Shown: piece after piece, positions 63,737-64,000 of the stretch
Layout of the letters: the number at the start of each line of letters is the position of its first letter
Position numbering within the stretch: the stretch's first letter is position 1
Assembly (NCBI GenBank): GCA_030705955.1
Contig: JAUZPL010000003.1
Coordinates: 57,683 to 121,682 of the forward strand
Length of the DNA stretch: 64,000 nt
Origin: Bacillota bacterium
GTDB lineage: Bacteria > Bacillota > Bacilli > Bacillales > Cytobacillaceae
Direction of reading: 5' to 3'
The notes under the pieces: generated by a model
Seen by the model: the letters and a program-made list of their open reading frames with translations, nothing else
What the model was told of the DNA's origin: nothing
Database searches by the model: none
Made by a program: the position numbers and the translations under genes

Positions 63737-64000
63737 TAGTTTGGGTAGAAAAGAACAAGTTTTATGTAGAAAAAGCCAAGTTTTGTGTAGCAAATGGGGC
63801 AGTTTGTGTAGCGATAAATGGTTTGTGTAGTGAAGCGGTGGATCTGTGTAGAAAAGAACAAGTTTTATGTAGTAAACAGGGCAGTTTGTGTAGTGATAAA
63901 TGGTTTGTGTAGTGAAGCGGTGGATCTGTGTAGAGAAGAACAAGTTTTATGTAGCAAACACCTAGTCCTGTGTAGCAAACGAGGTAGTTTGTGTAGCAAA
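63737..64000. repeat. ~21-bp-period repeat array, core GTTTGTGTAG, runs off the window
   Basis: The core GTTTGTGTAG (or close variants GTTTTATGTAG, ATCTGTGTAG) occurs about 13 times, each followed by 9-11 variable bases. A higher-order unit of 82 bp (four cores) is duplicated: GATCTGTGTAG starts at 63841 and 63923. A minus-strand frame reads through it but looks like low-complexity artefact. Rest of 63612-63736: no gene. Confidence 0.9.

Noticed and set aside
63644..63943. Minus-strand protein of 99 residues
   Set aside because: It reads through the repeat array, giving low-complexity His/Leu/Lys-rich sequence, and has no ribosome site.

Overview
The window is AT-rich DNA from a low-GC Firmicute, most likely a Bacillaceae member (Bacillus or a close genus such as Neobacillus). 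This is inferred from TnrA with its binding boxes, a T-box-controlled ilv-leu operon, a 6S-type RNA beside recQ, strong AGGAGG ribosome sites and frequent TTG/GTG starts. No plasmid, prophage or IS element was recognised.

Layout. 1-8.6 kb (minus): branched-chain amino acid operon ilvE-ilvD-[T-box]-ilvB-ilvN-ilvC-leuA-leuB; leuB runs off the left edge. 8.7-12.3 kb (minus): nitrogen block of tnrA, an Amt ammonium channel, a DUF294 nucleotidyltransferase and a DEDDh exonuclease, with TnrA boxes before tnrA and amt. 12.5-14.9 kb: quinol-dependent nitric oxide reductase. 15.8-18.6 kb: a TPR-dynamin-like GTPase. 18.6-28.6 kb: 2-hydroxyacid dehydrogenase, 6S-like RNA, recQ-panE, an ABC exporter, a two-part ThrE-type exporter and a secreted C39-like protein that seems to start at ATT. 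29-31.4 kb: an orphan SdhA/FrdA-type flavoprotein behind a perfect Rex-type palindrome, then six 52-bp tandem repeats. 31.4-38.9 kb: two APC permeases, a 3-hydroxyisobutyrate dehydrogenase-like enzyme, an orphan histidine kinase and a MarR-MATE pair with two identical operators.

39.3-42.1 kb: two proteins with the same multi-membrane-span sensor domain, one ending in a histidine kinase and the other in an HD-GYP domain, followed by a 21-codon ORF for a tryptophan/cysteine-rich peptide and a terminator. 42.2-50.5 kb: a probable anaerobic reductase operon (NarI-like cytochrome b, Nas/Nap-type molybdoenzyme, 4x[4Fe-4S] protein, Tat-signal Rieske protein, three small proteins) preceded by an attenuator-like leader and followed by an NreABC-like regulatory set with a second kinase. 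50.5-56.4 kb: a PstS-like domain fused to a membrane domain, a GlnRS gene (unusual in Bacillaceae), a Gfo/Idh oxidoreductase and a brnQ that has lost its N-terminus.

56.4-63 kb: a redox cluster around an E. coli-type FNR protein (N-terminal Cys cluster). FNR-like palindromes lie about 41.5 bp before likely transcription starts of a NapH-like ferredoxin, a DUF2249 protein and a flavodoxin-HMA pair. The window ends with an MBL-fold enzyme, a maltose-type acetyltransferase and a roughly 21-bp-period repeat array reaching the right edge.

Taken together, the NO reductase, the nitrate-reductase-like complex with an NreA-like sensor, the Rex-type site on an SdhA paralogue and the FNR group suggest a facultative anaerobe able to denitrify at least in part. 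Annotations come from reading the sequence and from family knowledge; no searches were run.
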